A DNA stretch of 64,000 nucleotides from Pelosinus sp. IPA-1 (GTDB taxonomy: Bacteria > Bacillota > Negativicutes > DSM-13327), in contig NZ_BSVC01000001.1 in assembly GCF_030269905.1 (NCBI RefSeq), positions 682,001 through 746,000 of the forward strand, in the 5' to 3' direction. The notes beneath the pieces were generated by a model. That model saw only the letters and a program-made list of their open reading frames with translations. It ran no database searches and was not told where the DNA came from. A program made the position numbers and the translations under genes. Shown here one piece after another: positions 36,675-45,361 of this stretch (the stretch's first letter is position 1; the number at the start of each line of letters is the position of its first letter).

Positions 36675-37925
36675 TTAAATGTGTACAAGGGCGATACTAT
36701 TTTTCATAACCCAAGCATCACCGTAATCAGATTGTAGGGTCATGGCTTGACGATAAAACCACTCTTGATAGAAAATGTTTTCTACATCGCAAATAGCCTG
36801 TAGCATGAAATCCTGATTGATGGGTTGATCATTCATAATGCAGTACCCTAGGGCAAAGGAAATGGATGCTGCATAAGAAAAGGCCATTTTATAATAGGCG
36901 AGATGGGATAATTCAAAGAAGAAATGCTTACTTAGTACAAAATTCACCAAATAATTTTCTAGGACAACATCAATGGCGTGATTTTCGGTAATGAAATATT
37001 CATCTAGCTTTTTCTTATATTCCTCATGGCTTAAGGTCATAATTTTCGAACGCACCATTTCTAGTGATTTTCTAAATGGATAGGAGGTGTTTGATATGCG
37101 AGTCGGTGTGATACCGGGGGGCAAGGGGGGGCCATTTCTGGAGATATTTCTAGTCAAATATTTATTTATAGTGAAGCAAAGCTGCTCAAAATGTTTTTTT
37201 GTATTTGGCTCCATAATGAAACGCCGATTACCGTCCAGAGCCTCTTCTATGGTATGATTTAGGTACTCAGTCCTGTCACTATAAAAAGGATTGGTTAATG
37301 AAGCAACTACCTGCCCTAAAACAATTAATCGTTGGGTGAGGGAATACTCGCGATTTTGTAGCAGGCTTATAAAAATATCCTCTAAGTGATAATACTGTCT
37401 GCGAAAATCATCTTGGGGGACTGCTATTGGAGAATATTCTTCAAAGGTCTTTGGTGGGATAAAATAAAAATCGTCCTTTCGTTGGAGGTGGGGGGAAGAG
37501 TCAATTTCCTCAATAAAAATTTGCTGCTGGGCTAATGTACCTACTGCAGTTAGACAGGTTAATGATAATGAAAATTCTAGGCCTCGTGGTGAAGCAAATA
37601 TACGTCTAGGGTAAATTTTGCATATATCGGCCATAAACTCGCTGCCAAATTCGAGCTGGATATTGCATAAGCTGTTATCGCTGAGAAATGGACACTTTCC
37701 ATTAGCGAGAAACCGAATTCGCTGACCTTTATGTCGAAATAACATGGCTTGGTAAAACTCCTGTTGTCGACCTAATTTTTTAAAGGGCTCGAACATTGTA
37801 TCAAATGATAAATCATCGATTTCGATGTTCCATTTGTTGGTACAGCAGGCGCCACATTGATTACATGAGAAAGCTTTGACATGGTTAGGAACTCGCAATA
37901 TTGGAGGAACTTTTAGATTGGTCAA
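36675..37925 (-). CDS. FliB-like (flagellin lysine-N-methylase/YkgJ-type) protein
   Basis: About 416 aa. The N-terminus has a Cys-rich metal-binding pattern, FSCNQCGACCTNKWNIEIDD, followed by GKCPFLSDNSLCNIQLEFG and ICKIYPRR, the order found in FliB-type proteins. FliB methylates flagellin lysines; no flagellar genes are in this window. The frame is open from ATG 37970, but only the TTG at 37925 has a ribosome site (GAAGGAG). The alternative is a general YkgJ zinc/iron-chelating protein. Confidence 0.65.
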   Translation of the reverse strand: MTNLKVPPILRVPNHVKAFSCNQCGACCTNKWNIEIDDLSFDTMFEPFKKLGRQQEFYQAMLFRHKGQRIRFLANGKCPFLSDNSLCNIQLEFGSEFMADICKIYPRRIFASPRGLEFSLSLTCLTAVGTLAQQQIFIEEIDSSPHLQRKDDFYFIPPKTFEEYSPIAVPQDDFRRQYYHLEDIFISLLQNREYSLTQRLIVLGQVVASLTNPFYSDRTEYLNHTIEEALDGNRRFIMEPNTKKHFEQLCFTINKYLTRNISRNGPPLPPGITPTRISNTSYPFRKSLEMVRSKIMTLSHEEYKKKLDEYFITENHAIDVVLENYLVNFVLSKHFFFELSHLAYYKMAFSYAASISFALGYCIMNDQPINQDFMLQAICDVENIFYQEWFYRQAMTLQSDYGDAWVMKNSIALVHI

Positions 37926-38033
37926 AATAGTCACTCCTTCATATGCCATCATATCTATTACTATATTCAAGATCTATTACTGATGTGAGAAAAGGTTTAA
38001 CAGGTTATATGCTAAGTTGAGGGTAAAATAGGT

Positions 38034-38074
38034 GAAAAAAAGCCAGATTCCCGATGGGAGTCTGGCTTTTTCGT
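38034..38074. terminator. Bidirectional terminator after the efflux operon
   Basis: AAAAAAAGCCAGATTCCC and GGGAGTCTGGCTTTTT form a stem with one mismatch, with runs of A and T at either side. It ends the MarR-MFP-RND transcript on the minus strand. Confidence 0.82.
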
Positions 38075-38129
38075 AAGGCAAAAAGGTTGATCAAATTTCA
38101 GTTTTAGTAGAGTTTAGTTATGTTAGGGA

Positions 38130-41100
38130 TTATGAAGGAGAAGTTGTCTTTACTTTATTTTTTGACAATTTTCTTATCCAGGTATTAATTGGATGTTTTT
38201 GGAAGAATAAGAAGATGATAGGAATTATAATTAGGGTAAAGACTGTGGAACTTAATAAACCACCGATAAGAACCCAGGCCATACTTACCCTTGTTTCTGC
38301 CCCTTCTGTTATGGATAATGCAGTTGGCAACATCCCAACAACCATTGTGAGGGTTGTCATGAAAATTGGTTTTAATCTCGTTTTTCCTGCCTCAATAATA
38401 GCATCGAAAGCTCCCACTCCTCGATCCATTAATGTTAAGGTATAATCCAAAAGCAAAGTACCGTTTTTGGCAACCAAGCCATCCATAACCAATATACCGA
38501 TGAGAGAATACAGATTTATCGTATTGTGGGTGATAACTAGAAATAGTAAAGATCCGATCATTCCTAATGGGAGAGAAAACATACGAATAAATGGAGTTAA
38601 CAGGGATTCATAAAGAACTGCTAAAAGCATATATACCAGAATTAGAGATAGGGCTAATGCTTGGAACATTTGACCAAAGGTATCACTCATACTATTTGCT
38701 TGACCTGTGTAGCGGTAGCTTATATCAGGACCTAGCTCTTTCGAAGTGAGTTTCTTTGAAATTTCTTGTAATACTTCATTTAGAGGACGATCCGTTATAT
38801 TAGCTTGTAAGGTAATGGATCGTTGTTTATCCACGCGTTGCAACATAACGGGTCCAGTTCCTTCTCGAAGATTAGCTACATCCCCTAAGGATATTTGATG
38901 ATTACCAGCCATAATAGGCAGTGAACGAATATCGTTTATTGTAAAACCATCGCTCCCTTTGAGGCGAATTGTAATATCCGTATCTTGACCATCATTCGTT
39001 GGATCATTTGCGTAGGTACCAGCTTTTTGTCCGGCGATAGCGGCATTAAATACATTTGTCACCTCGGATACGGAGCTATTATAAAATTTTAGTCTGTCAC
39101 GATCAACAGTAAGTTGTATTTCAGGCATACCTTCTGTATAGGAACTACGGATATCTTTAATGCCCTGTATTTGAGAAAGTATAGTTTGAGCTTGATAGGA
39201 AGCTTTGACTAAGTTATCCATATTGGCGCCAAGCAATTGAATTTGGATTGGTGCTCCACCACCGGCTCCGCCGCCACCACCGCCTGAAACGCCTGCCACT
39301 GAAGATTGAGATTCATTGACTCTGACGATAGCATTCGGTATATTTTGTTTTGCATAAGCACGGACAAGATCAGTAATTTGCCAAACCGTACGATTACGGT
39401 CTTTACGATCAACAAGTTGAACACTGAGAGAACCGTTATTGCTAGAGGGAGAACCCGTGCTAGAGAGATAATTGGTTACTTCAGGTATGGAGGATAGATA
39501 TTGTTCTAGGTTTTTTATTACATTATCAGATTGACCAATATTTTGCCCAACAGGTAATTCGACAGAAATTCGAAAGCTGCCTTCATCGGTGCGGGGCATG
39601 TATTCAGAACCAATGACTCCAAGAGGAATCAAAGCGATAGTGGCTAAAAAAAGTACCAAGATAGCTGCAATGAGTTTTTTGCTGTGTCCTAAACTCCAGC
39701 GTAGGATACTTTCATATTTAGTAATTGCACTATGTTCCAAGCGATCCATAAAATCCCACACTGCACCCTTAGACTCAACGAGTCCATTTTTAAACAGGCG
39801 TGAGGCAAGCATTGGAGTAAGGGTAAAGGATACAAACATAGAGAACAAGGTAGCAAAGACAATAGTCAAGCCAAACTGGCGAAAGAATTGTCCCGTCATA
39901 CCTGTCATAAATGCGATAGGCATAAATACAACAACATCGCAAAGTGTGATAGCAATTGCTGCCATACCAATCTCATTACGACCATCTTCAGCAGCTGTGG
40001 CAGCATCCTTTCCCATTGTTAAATGACGATGGATATTTTCCAATACAACGATAGAATCATCCACTAGGACGCCAATACAAAGTGACATACCCATTAGTGA
40101 CATCATATTGAAACTAAAGCCTGCAATATACATGGCAAAAAACGTAGAGATCATAGATGTGGGAATGGCAATAATTACGGCAGCAGTAGAACGCCAGCCT
40201 CGTAAGAAAAGGAACAGGATCAGTCCTGTAGTAAACAAACCTTCTATAAGACTTCCCATCGTATTGTGCAGAGAATTAGCAACATATGTTGAGGCATCTG
40301 TAACAATCGTAAATGTATAGTCTGGATATTCAGTTCGTAATGTTTCTAATTGTTGTAAGGTAGATTTAACCGTATCAACAACACTGGCATCACTATTTTT
40401 ATAAACTGATAATGAAATGGCATCAGAACCGTTTACACGACTATAGCGGCTAACTCGTACATCTTGTTCCTTAATAGTTGCAACATTTTGTAATAATATA
40501 GGAATGCCGTCGCCATTCGCAATTTGTAACTTGGCAATCTCATCGGGATTTTTATATTGGGCAAGTAGACGAACATCGCTTTGCGTTTTATCATTATATA
40601 CAGTACCGGCAGGAAGTAGGGTATTTTCACTCTTTATTTTGCCAACAATTTGATTGATTGCTAAATTGTAAAAACGCAGCTTATTTTTATCAAGCTCAAT
40701 GGCAACTTCTTTATCTCTGCCGCCATATAAGATAACTTCTGAAACTCCGTCGCCTCGTTGTAGGCGTTCTTTAAAAACATCATTAGCTTTTGTATAAGTA
40801 TCGGCTAATGGCTGATTCGATGTTACTGCAATTTCTAATATAGGGGTAGCGTTAATATCTCGCTTGACAACAGCGGGTTCATCTATGCCATCCGGTAATT
40901 TACGACGAACAGAATTCACCTGTTTGGTGGCGTCAATTGAGGCAATATCCGCATTTGCTGAAAAGTCGAATTCTAAAACAATGTTCGCGTTTTCGGGCCT
41001 CGCAGTAGATGTCATATGCTTTAAATGGGCAACTGAAGATAAGGAATCTTCTAAGGGTTTAATAACCTGCTGCTCCATTTCTTCTGTTCCTGCACCAGCA

Positions 41101-41261
41101 TAATGGACAGAAACTGTAACATATGGAGTATTTAGAGCAGGTAATAATTCGACACCAATACTATGGAGACTATATAAGCCAAGCACAACAAAGAACAGAA
41201 TAATCATTGTGATGCCGATTGGTTTTTGTATAGAAAATCTTGTAATATTCAAAAGTACCAC
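38130..41261 (-). CDS. RND multidrug efflux permease (AcrB-like, HAE1)
   Basis: 1043 aa, the full family length. N-terminal FSIQKPIGITMIILFFVVLGLY and the TM4 proton-relay aspartates in VGLVDDSIVVLENIHRH-like LVDDSIVVLENIHRH are present, with 12 membrane segments and two large porter loops. Together with the upstream adaptor it expels hydrophobic compounds or drugs through an outer-membrane channel, which implies a diderm. A glycine-rich run (GVSGGGGGGAGGGAP, near residue 657) interrupts the second porter loop. No TolC-like gene is adjacent. Confidence 0.93.
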   Translation of the reverse strand: MVLLNITRFSIQKPIGITMIILFFVVLGLYSLHSIGVELLPALNTPYVTVSVHYAGAGTEEMEQQVIKPLEDSLSSVAHLKHMTSTARPENANIVLEFDFSANADIASIDATKQVNSVRRKLPDGIDEPAVVKRDINATPILEIAVTSNQPLADTYTKANDVFKERLQRGDGVSEVILYGGRDKEVAIELDKNKLRFYNLAINQIVGKIKSENTLLPAGTVYNDKTQSDVRLLAQYKNPDEIAKLQIANGDGIPILLQNVATIKEQDVRVSRYSRVNGSDAISLSVYKNSDASVVDTVKSTLQQLETLRTEYPDYTFTIVTDASTYVANSLHNTMGSLIEGLFTTGLILFLFLRGWRSTAAVIIAIPTSMISTFFAMYIAGFSFNMMSLMGMSLCIGVLVDDSIVVLENIHRHLTMGKDAATAAEDGRNEIGMAAIAITLCDVVVFMPIAFMTGMTGQFFRQFGLTIVFATLFSMFVSFTLTPMLASRLFKNGLVESKGAVWDFMDRLEHSAITKYESILRWSLGHSKKLIAAILVLFLATIALIPLGVIGSEYMPRTDEGSFRISVELPVGQNIGQSDNVIKNLEQYLSSIPEVTNYLSSTGSPSSNNGSLSVQLVDRKDRNRTVWQITDLVRAYAKQNIPNAIVRVNESQSSVAGVSGGGGGGAGGGAPIQIQLLGANMDNLVKASYQAQTILSQIQGIKDIRSSYTEGMPEIQLTVDRDRLKFYNSSVSEVTNVFNAAIAGQKAGTYANDPTNDGQDTDITIRLKGSDGFTINDIRSLPIMAGNHQISLGDVANLREGTGPVMLQRVDKQRSITLQANITDRPLNEVLQEISKKLTSKELGPDISYRYTGQANSMSDTFGQMFQALALSLILVYMLLAVLYESLLTPFIRMFSLPLGMIGSLLFLVITHNTINLYSLIGILVMDGLVAKNGTLLLDYTLTLMDRGVGAFDAIIEAGKTRLKPIFMTTLTMVVGMLPTALSITEGAETRVSMAWVLIGGLLSSTVFTLIIIPIIFLFFQKHPINTWIRKLSKNKVKTTSPS

Positions 41262-41288
41262 CTCGTATCTAATGTTAATATGTTGTAA

Positions 41289-42527
41289 TTATTCTGTAAG
41301 TTTATTTAGTGTAACGTCTGTGCCCGTTTTAAGCCTAGATAAATTGCTGATAGCTACTTGCTCGCCATCGTTGAGTCCATTAAGGATCTCAATATTGGTA
41401 TCATTACGTAAACCTAGCTGGACAATGCGTTCTTCTATTTGGTTGTTACTATTGACAACGAAAATACGGTCTTTACCATTTAAAGAAATAACGGCTTCTT
41501 TTGGTACAAATAAGGTTTGGGGCCTTAAAGCAACATTAATAGTAGTTCGCGCAAACATACCGCTTCTAATACTATTATCTGGTTGATCAAGAGCAACACG
41601 GATGGTAAAGGTTTGTGTTTTACTATCCATTGCTGGGCTGATATAAATGATTTTACCAGTATAGGACTTTCCTAGTGATTCAATTGAAATCGTAGTAGGT
41701 ACTCCTAATGCAATTTGTCCGATATCTTGTTCTGATACAGTGCAATCTACATAGATGTTACTATTATCTACGATTGATAGTACTTTCTGGCCAGCTGAGA
41801 TAATATTGCCAACCTCAACCTGGCGAAAGCCAATGATGCCAGCGCGGGGAGCCCGTAAAACAAGGTCGGATTTTTGATTCTGAAGGGCATCAATGGCACT
41901 TTGTGCTTTATCGCGACTGGCTAATTTTGATTGAACAGAAGCTGCACTTCCGGCACTCAATTGTTTTGACCAAGTATCTAAAGCAGCTTGAGAGGAAGCC
42001 ATTTGCTGCTCTGCATTATCAAGTGCCTCTTTTGAGATGGCCCCTTGAGAATATAGGGTTTTATATCGATCATAATTAGTGACGCTATGTTGATAATCGG
42101 ATTGGGCTTTTTGATAATTTGCTTCAAATGTAGCATTGCTTTCAATCGCATCTGCGCTAGCTTGTCGATAACTAGCAGTGTTTTGAGATATGGAAATATC
42201 AACATCGCTGCTATCTTGGCTCAGTAAAATTTGTCCAGGAGAAACCTGTTGACCTAGCTCAACGTTAATTTGGGTCACTTTTCCCGTATATTTTGCTGCA
42301 ATATCTACTTGGGATTCAGGAACGGTTTGCCCTGTTAGGTCAATTTTTCGTATCATATCTTTACGTTGCACTGTTATCACATCAACTGCTGGTTTGGTAT
42401 CTTCAGGTCGTTGTCCTTTAACGATATTTTTTGCGTAAATTCCGCGATATGCAAAGAATAGAAGAGCGAGGATTGCGATGCCAAAAATAATTAGTTTTCT
42501 TTTATTACTTAATAAGCCCTGTCTCAT
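41289..42527 (-). CDS. RND periplasmic adaptor (membrane fusion protein)
   Basis: 412 aa. An N-terminal membrane anchor (KLIIFGIAILALLFFAY) is followed by a lipoyl half (VDIAAKYTGKVTQINVELGQ), a long alpha-hairpin (roughly 115-210), the second lipoyl half (LVLRAPRAGIIGFRQVEVGN) and beta-barrel segments. It bridges the RND pump to an outer-membrane channel. The frame opens at GTG 42536, which overlaps the AGGAG, so the ATG at 42527 is the start. It overlaps the marR end by 23 bases. Confidence 0.92.
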   Translation of the reverse strand: MRQGLLSNKRKLIIFGIAILALLFFAYRGIYAKNIVKGQRPEDTKPAVDVITVQRKDMIRKIDLTGQTVPESQVDIAAKYTGKVTQINVELGQQVSPGQILLSQDSSDVDISISQNTASYRQASADAIESNATFEANYQKAQSDYQHSVTNYDRYKTLYSQGAISKEALDNAEQQMASSQAALDTWSKQLSAGSAASVQSKLASRDKAQSAIDALQNQKSDLVLRAPRAGIIGFRQVEVGNIISAGQKVLSIVDNSNIYVDCTVSEQDIGQIALGVPTTISIESLGKSYTGKIIYISPAMDSKTQTFTIRVALDQPDNSIRSGMFARTTINVALRPQTLFVPKEAVISLNGKDRIFVVNSNNQIEERIVQLGLRNDTNIEILNGLNDGEQVAISNLSRLKTGTDVTLNKLTE

Positions 42528-43002
42528 TTGCTTCACTCCTAGTTGATTTTTCCATACTGTTTATACGTTCCTTGAGGTTAAGTGCGTTTTGAGTCATTTT
42601 TTCCAGGAGACTAAATGCCATAGCTTTTTCCTCTGGTGTAAATCCATGGGTAAGTGAGGTAGTCCAGAGTGCTAATGTAGCTTCAAGCTTTGGCTGAAAA
42701 TCGCGACCCTTCTTGGTTAAATATACTTTATAGGCACGTCGATCAATTGGATCAATTTGTTTTGTAACATATCCCAAGGTCTCTAATTTCATAATGGCAC
42801 GAGCAATTGTTGTTTTATCAATATTTACATATTTACTAATTGTATCTTGTGTAATGCCTTCTTGACGAAAAAGGTATCTTAAGCAAGCGAAGTAGCCATT
42901 TCCGCTTCCGAGACCAAACTCGGCTAAATGATAATCAAAAAAAGTTTGACCGGATCGATGTAAACAAGAGATCCATTTTCCGATGTAAGGTGTCTTTTTC
43001 AA
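42505..43002 (-). CDS. MarR-family transcriptional regulator
   Basis: 165 aa winged-helix protein. Recognition helix region SKYVNIDKTTIARAIMKLE, followed by the wing TKQIDPIDRRAYKVYLTKKG. First gene of the efflux operon, so it probably represses itself and the pump until an effector binds. It starts at TTG after AAGGAGG. A large palindrome at 43031-43093 lies in its promoter region. Confidence 0.92.
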   Translation of the reverse strand: MKKTPYIGKWISCLHRSGQTFFDYHLAEFGLGSGNGYFACLRYLFRQEGITQDTISKYVNIDKTTIARAIMKLETLGYVTKQIDPIDRRAYKVYLTKKGRDFQPKLEATLALWTTSLTHGFTPEEKAMAFSLLEKMTQNALNLKERINSMEKSTRSEANETGLIK

Positions 43003-43030
43003 TGGAGAGCCTCCTTAGATGATAGGATGA

Positions 43031-43093
43031 ATATATATATGATACCAAACTGATAGTTGCTAGCGCAACTATTAGTTTGGTATCATATATATT
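43031..43093. promoter_or_regulatory. Palindromic operator upstream of marR
   Basis: Two 20-base arms (GATACCAAACTGATAGTTGC and its complement with one mismatch) meet at TAGC and are flanked by AT alternating tracts. The core ATAGTTGC-TAGC-GCAACTAT has the size and symmetry of a MarR site. Autoregulation is inferred. Confidence 0.7.
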
Positions 43094-43255
43094 CCCTGCT
43101 TCTAGGGTAGCTTTATGGTAGATGTAAGTGTTGGAATAGCGATATATTATGGCTAGAATACCATAGAAATGTGACAGGAAAATGACAAAAAAATTCGCTG
43201 TCGATCTTAGGTGAGCAAGTAAGCCATACCATGAAAAAATAACATGTGGAATACA

Positions 43256-43284
43256 TTGAAAATTTGAAATATTTGTATTATAAT
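43256..43284 (+). promoter_or_regulatory. Candidate promoter of a non-coding transcript
   Basis: TTGAAA (43256-43261) and TATAAT (43279-43284) are spaced by 17 bases on the plus strand. No gene with a ribosome site follows before the terminator at 43591-43642; GGAAGGAGGG at 43297 has no usable start codon behind it. Confidence 0.45.
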
Positions 43285-43492
43285 AAAGATAAGATGGAAG
43301 GAGGGTAGAGTAGGGAAGACAAAGAAAATTTGAGATTGGAATGGGGTGGTTCGATTACTGAATTTTAAGCAAAGTGAACCACAATTTAATATATAAGTCA
43401 GTACTGTAATGAAAGTAGTACAACTTGCGTTGTACTGGGAATTAGGGCATTGATCGGTAGCCCTTCCCTTAATGGACAGTATGTTTAGTGAG

Positions 43493-43576
43493 ATAAGAAA
43501 AGACTTGGCTCGTGCCAAGTCCTTGGACGCAGGCAGAAGCCTTAGTCGTTCTTACTTGGAATCAGAAAGTGTTATA
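43493..43576 (+). repeat. 85-nt dispersed structured module, copy B
   Basis: It matches the minus strand of 9918-10002. The hairpin GACTTGGC-TCGT-GCCAAGTC differs only in its loop. The later ACTTGG could compete with GACTTGGC for CCAAGT, which would allow two alternative folds. A strong hairpin terminator begins 18 bases later. Confidence 0.75.
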
Positions 43577-43590
43577 TTTTTTATTTCCGT

Positions 43591-43642
43591 AAAATAAAAC
43601 GGGATATTCAAGTCTTTTTTGACTTGAATATCCCGTTTTATT
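43591..43642. terminator. Perfect 21-bp terminator hairpin
   Basis: Stem from 43594 to 43614 (ATAAAACGGGATATTCAAGT plus C) and its exact complement at 43621-43641 around TTTTTT, with A/T-rich flanks. It can work on both strands, including for the gene at 43760-44200 on the minus strand. Confidence 0.8.
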
Positions 43643-43759
43643 GATATAGGAATATCAATAAGTTTGTTTTTATGAGAATGAACAAAATATAAAACTTACT
43701 AAGGTTTTAGAAGGTCAAATTACTTGGTAGTCAAAGTAACCATAGTATTTCTTTTTATC

Positions 43760-44200
43760 TTAGGGCTTTTCAGTAGCGAGAATTTGGGCTAGAGGATCAC
43801 CTATTTCACGTTTTACTATGGTATCTAAGGCTGCCGCTGCTTTGGCTATGACATTTCTACATTTGATTTCATTCGTGCGGTGGCGGGCTTTTAATGGATC
43901 ACAATGAATCTCTCCCATTTCCTCCCGATAGTTTTCAAAGAGTTCTTGGGTTAATTCCTTGATTTTTTTACTTTCATGGGCATTGTTTTTAACAAAAAGA
44001 ATGCCCAGTACCATAATAGCTGCGGTTAACCCACCACAGACGCTGCCGATGGCCATGCCACCGCCGAATCCAGAAGCCATCCGCAAAGAATTTTTATCTA
44101 ATCCTAGTTTGTAAACTTGATTTGCACCATACAGTATTTTTTCTGCGCAGTTTAGATCTTCTTCTTCCCCGTAGCCTTGTTCAATTAAATTTCGTAACAT
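43760..44200 (-). CDS. C_GCAxxG_C_C family redox-type protein
   Basis: 146 aa. Spaced cysteines in LNCAEKIL, GSVCGGLTAAIMVLG, IHCDPLK and IKCRNVI, with the glycine-rich ASGFGGGMAIG, match the C_GCAxxG_C_C family. It is thought to bind a metal or cluster; its function is unknown. The frame extends to 44272, but GGGAGGAATAGCT places the start at ATG 44200. Confidence 0.82.
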   Translation of the reverse strand: MLRNLIEQGYGEEEDLNCAEKILYGANQVYKLGLDKNSLRMASGFGGGMAIGSVCGGLTAAIMVLGILFVKNNAHESKKIKELTQELFENYREEMGEIHCDPLKARHRTNEIKCRNVIAKAAAALDTIVKREIGDPLAQILATEKP

Positions 44201-44338
44201 AGCTATTCCTCCCATTATTATATATACAATTGTTGTATTTATATTATAAAGAAGATTGTAGATGTAAGCCAAGTTTTTTATTGCTTTTCTTTGAATAATT
44301 TGGAATTAGCTGGCGAAGTTACAGTTTTTTAGGTAAAA

Positions 44339-44574
44339 TATAAAGAAGACTTGATTCAGATGGAGTTTTAACTCCATCTGAATCTTAGCCCTTCTTATCC
44401 AGGGACTTAGCCGCTCTTAACTCCCACTTATATAAGTGAGCCTTGGGTCCGGAGACCCCTAGAGCGAACTTATTTTGAGTTTACAGCCTGTTTCCCTGAC
44501 CTTCAAGGGCAGGGAATTACAGACTGTTAAAGAGATGAAGATGGGAGTCTTAGAGCGGTTTAGTCATCGGATAA
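44339..44574 (+). repeat. 236-nt structured repeat element, full copy 1
   Basis: Layout: perfect hairpin GATTCAGATGGAGTT/complement (44352-44383). A long outer stem pairs TTATCC..GACTTAGCCGCTCTTAACTCCCA (44395-44426) with TGGGAGTCTTAGAGCGG..GGATAA (44542-44574). Within it are the palindrome CACTTATATAAGTG (44425-44438), hairpin GGGTC-CGGA-GACCC (44445-44458) and hairpin ACAGCCTG..CAGACTGT (44483-44527). It has no reading frame. The same-length copy 3 lies inverted at 48699-48934. Confidence 0.85.
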
Positions 44575-44671
44575 AAATAGTAGTTTACATTTCAGGAGCA
44601 TTTTTAGTAAATGTATTTTACTTAAAATAAGTATAAATGCAAATAACAATCATGTTGGAGGCGTAGTAAAA

Positions 44672-45211
44672 ATGGATACAAGCAGGGAAAAAGCATGGAG
44701 TATATTAACAACTCATGTACACGAAAAACCTCTTTTGAACCATTGTCAGGCAGTAGAGATCGCAATGCGGGCTTATGCAGAAAAATATGAAGAAGACGTA
44801 GAATATTGGGGTGCTGTAGGTTTACTCCATGATGTTGATTTTGAAAAATATCCTGAAGAGCATCCAAACCATACTGGGCAAATACTAGTACCTCATGGGT
44901 ATACAGCAGCGTTTATAACAGATATCGAATCCCATGCTAGGGATTGGGTACCTGAGAGAAGTTTATTACAAAAGGTATTGCTAGGTGTAGATGAACTTAC
45001 GGGATTTATTATTGCATGTGCCCTAGTGCGCCCAGATAAAAGTATTGAAAACTTGCAAATTAAATCGATCATGAAAAAAATGAAAGACAAAGCTTTTGCT
45101 AGAGCTGTCAATCGTGAAACGATAGTTCAAGGTGCAGATATGTTAGGAATTGAGTTACAAGAACATATTGAATTTGTGACTGCGGCCTTAGCGAAGGATT
45201 TTGTAATTTAA
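44672..45211 (+). CDS. HD-domain protein
   Basis: 179 aa. The metal-binding H...HD...D pattern is visible: LLNHCQAVEIAMRAYA and WGAVGLLHDVDFEKYPEEH, with a later ELTGFI segment. This resembles small hydrolases annotated as HDIG-domain proteins (phosphohydrolases acting on nucleotides or similar). GGAGGCG precedes the ATG. It lies about 100 bases after repeat copy 1. The substrate is unknown. Confidence 0.8.
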   Translation: MDTSREKAWSILTTHVHEKPLLNHCQAVEIAMRAYAEKYEEDVEYWGAVGLLHDVDFEKYPEEHPNHTGQILVPHGYTAAFITDIESHARDWVPERSLLQKVLLGVDELTGFIIACALVRPDKSIENLQIKSIMKKMKDKAFARAVNRETIVQGADMLGIELQEHIEFVTAALAKDFVI

Positions 45212-45306
45212 CAAGTGTACCACTTACTATTAGTCTTTCCCCAGTAATGTATGTGTTAATTAATAGAAAGAAGTTATTTCATCTAAGACATTAATATTAT
45301 GGAATA

Positions 45307-45344
45307 CAAGAGGCGCTACCCACTGCGAATGGTAGCGCCTCTTG
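45307..45344. terminator. Convergent terminator hairpin
   Basis: CAAGAGGCGCTACC and GGTAGCGCCTCTTG form a perfect 14-bp stem between two converging genes. U-tracts are short. Confidence 0.7.
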
Positions 45345-45361
45345 ATTGAACAAACCCTTTC

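Larger units (their letters stand above)
43291..43642 (+). ncRNA. Candidate small RNA containing structured module copy B
   Basis: About 350 bases run from a good-looking promoter to a perfect terminator, with no convincing reading frame. The 3' part contains the 84-nt module repeated at 9918-10002. The remaining gap sequence from 43094 to 43255 is AT-rich with nothing recognised. The existence of the RNA is inferred. Confidence 0.35.

Noticed and set aside
43207-43518. Minus-strand frame of 103 codons
   Set aside because: No ribosome site, odd composition, and it runs through the conserved 85-nt module and antisense to a good promoter.
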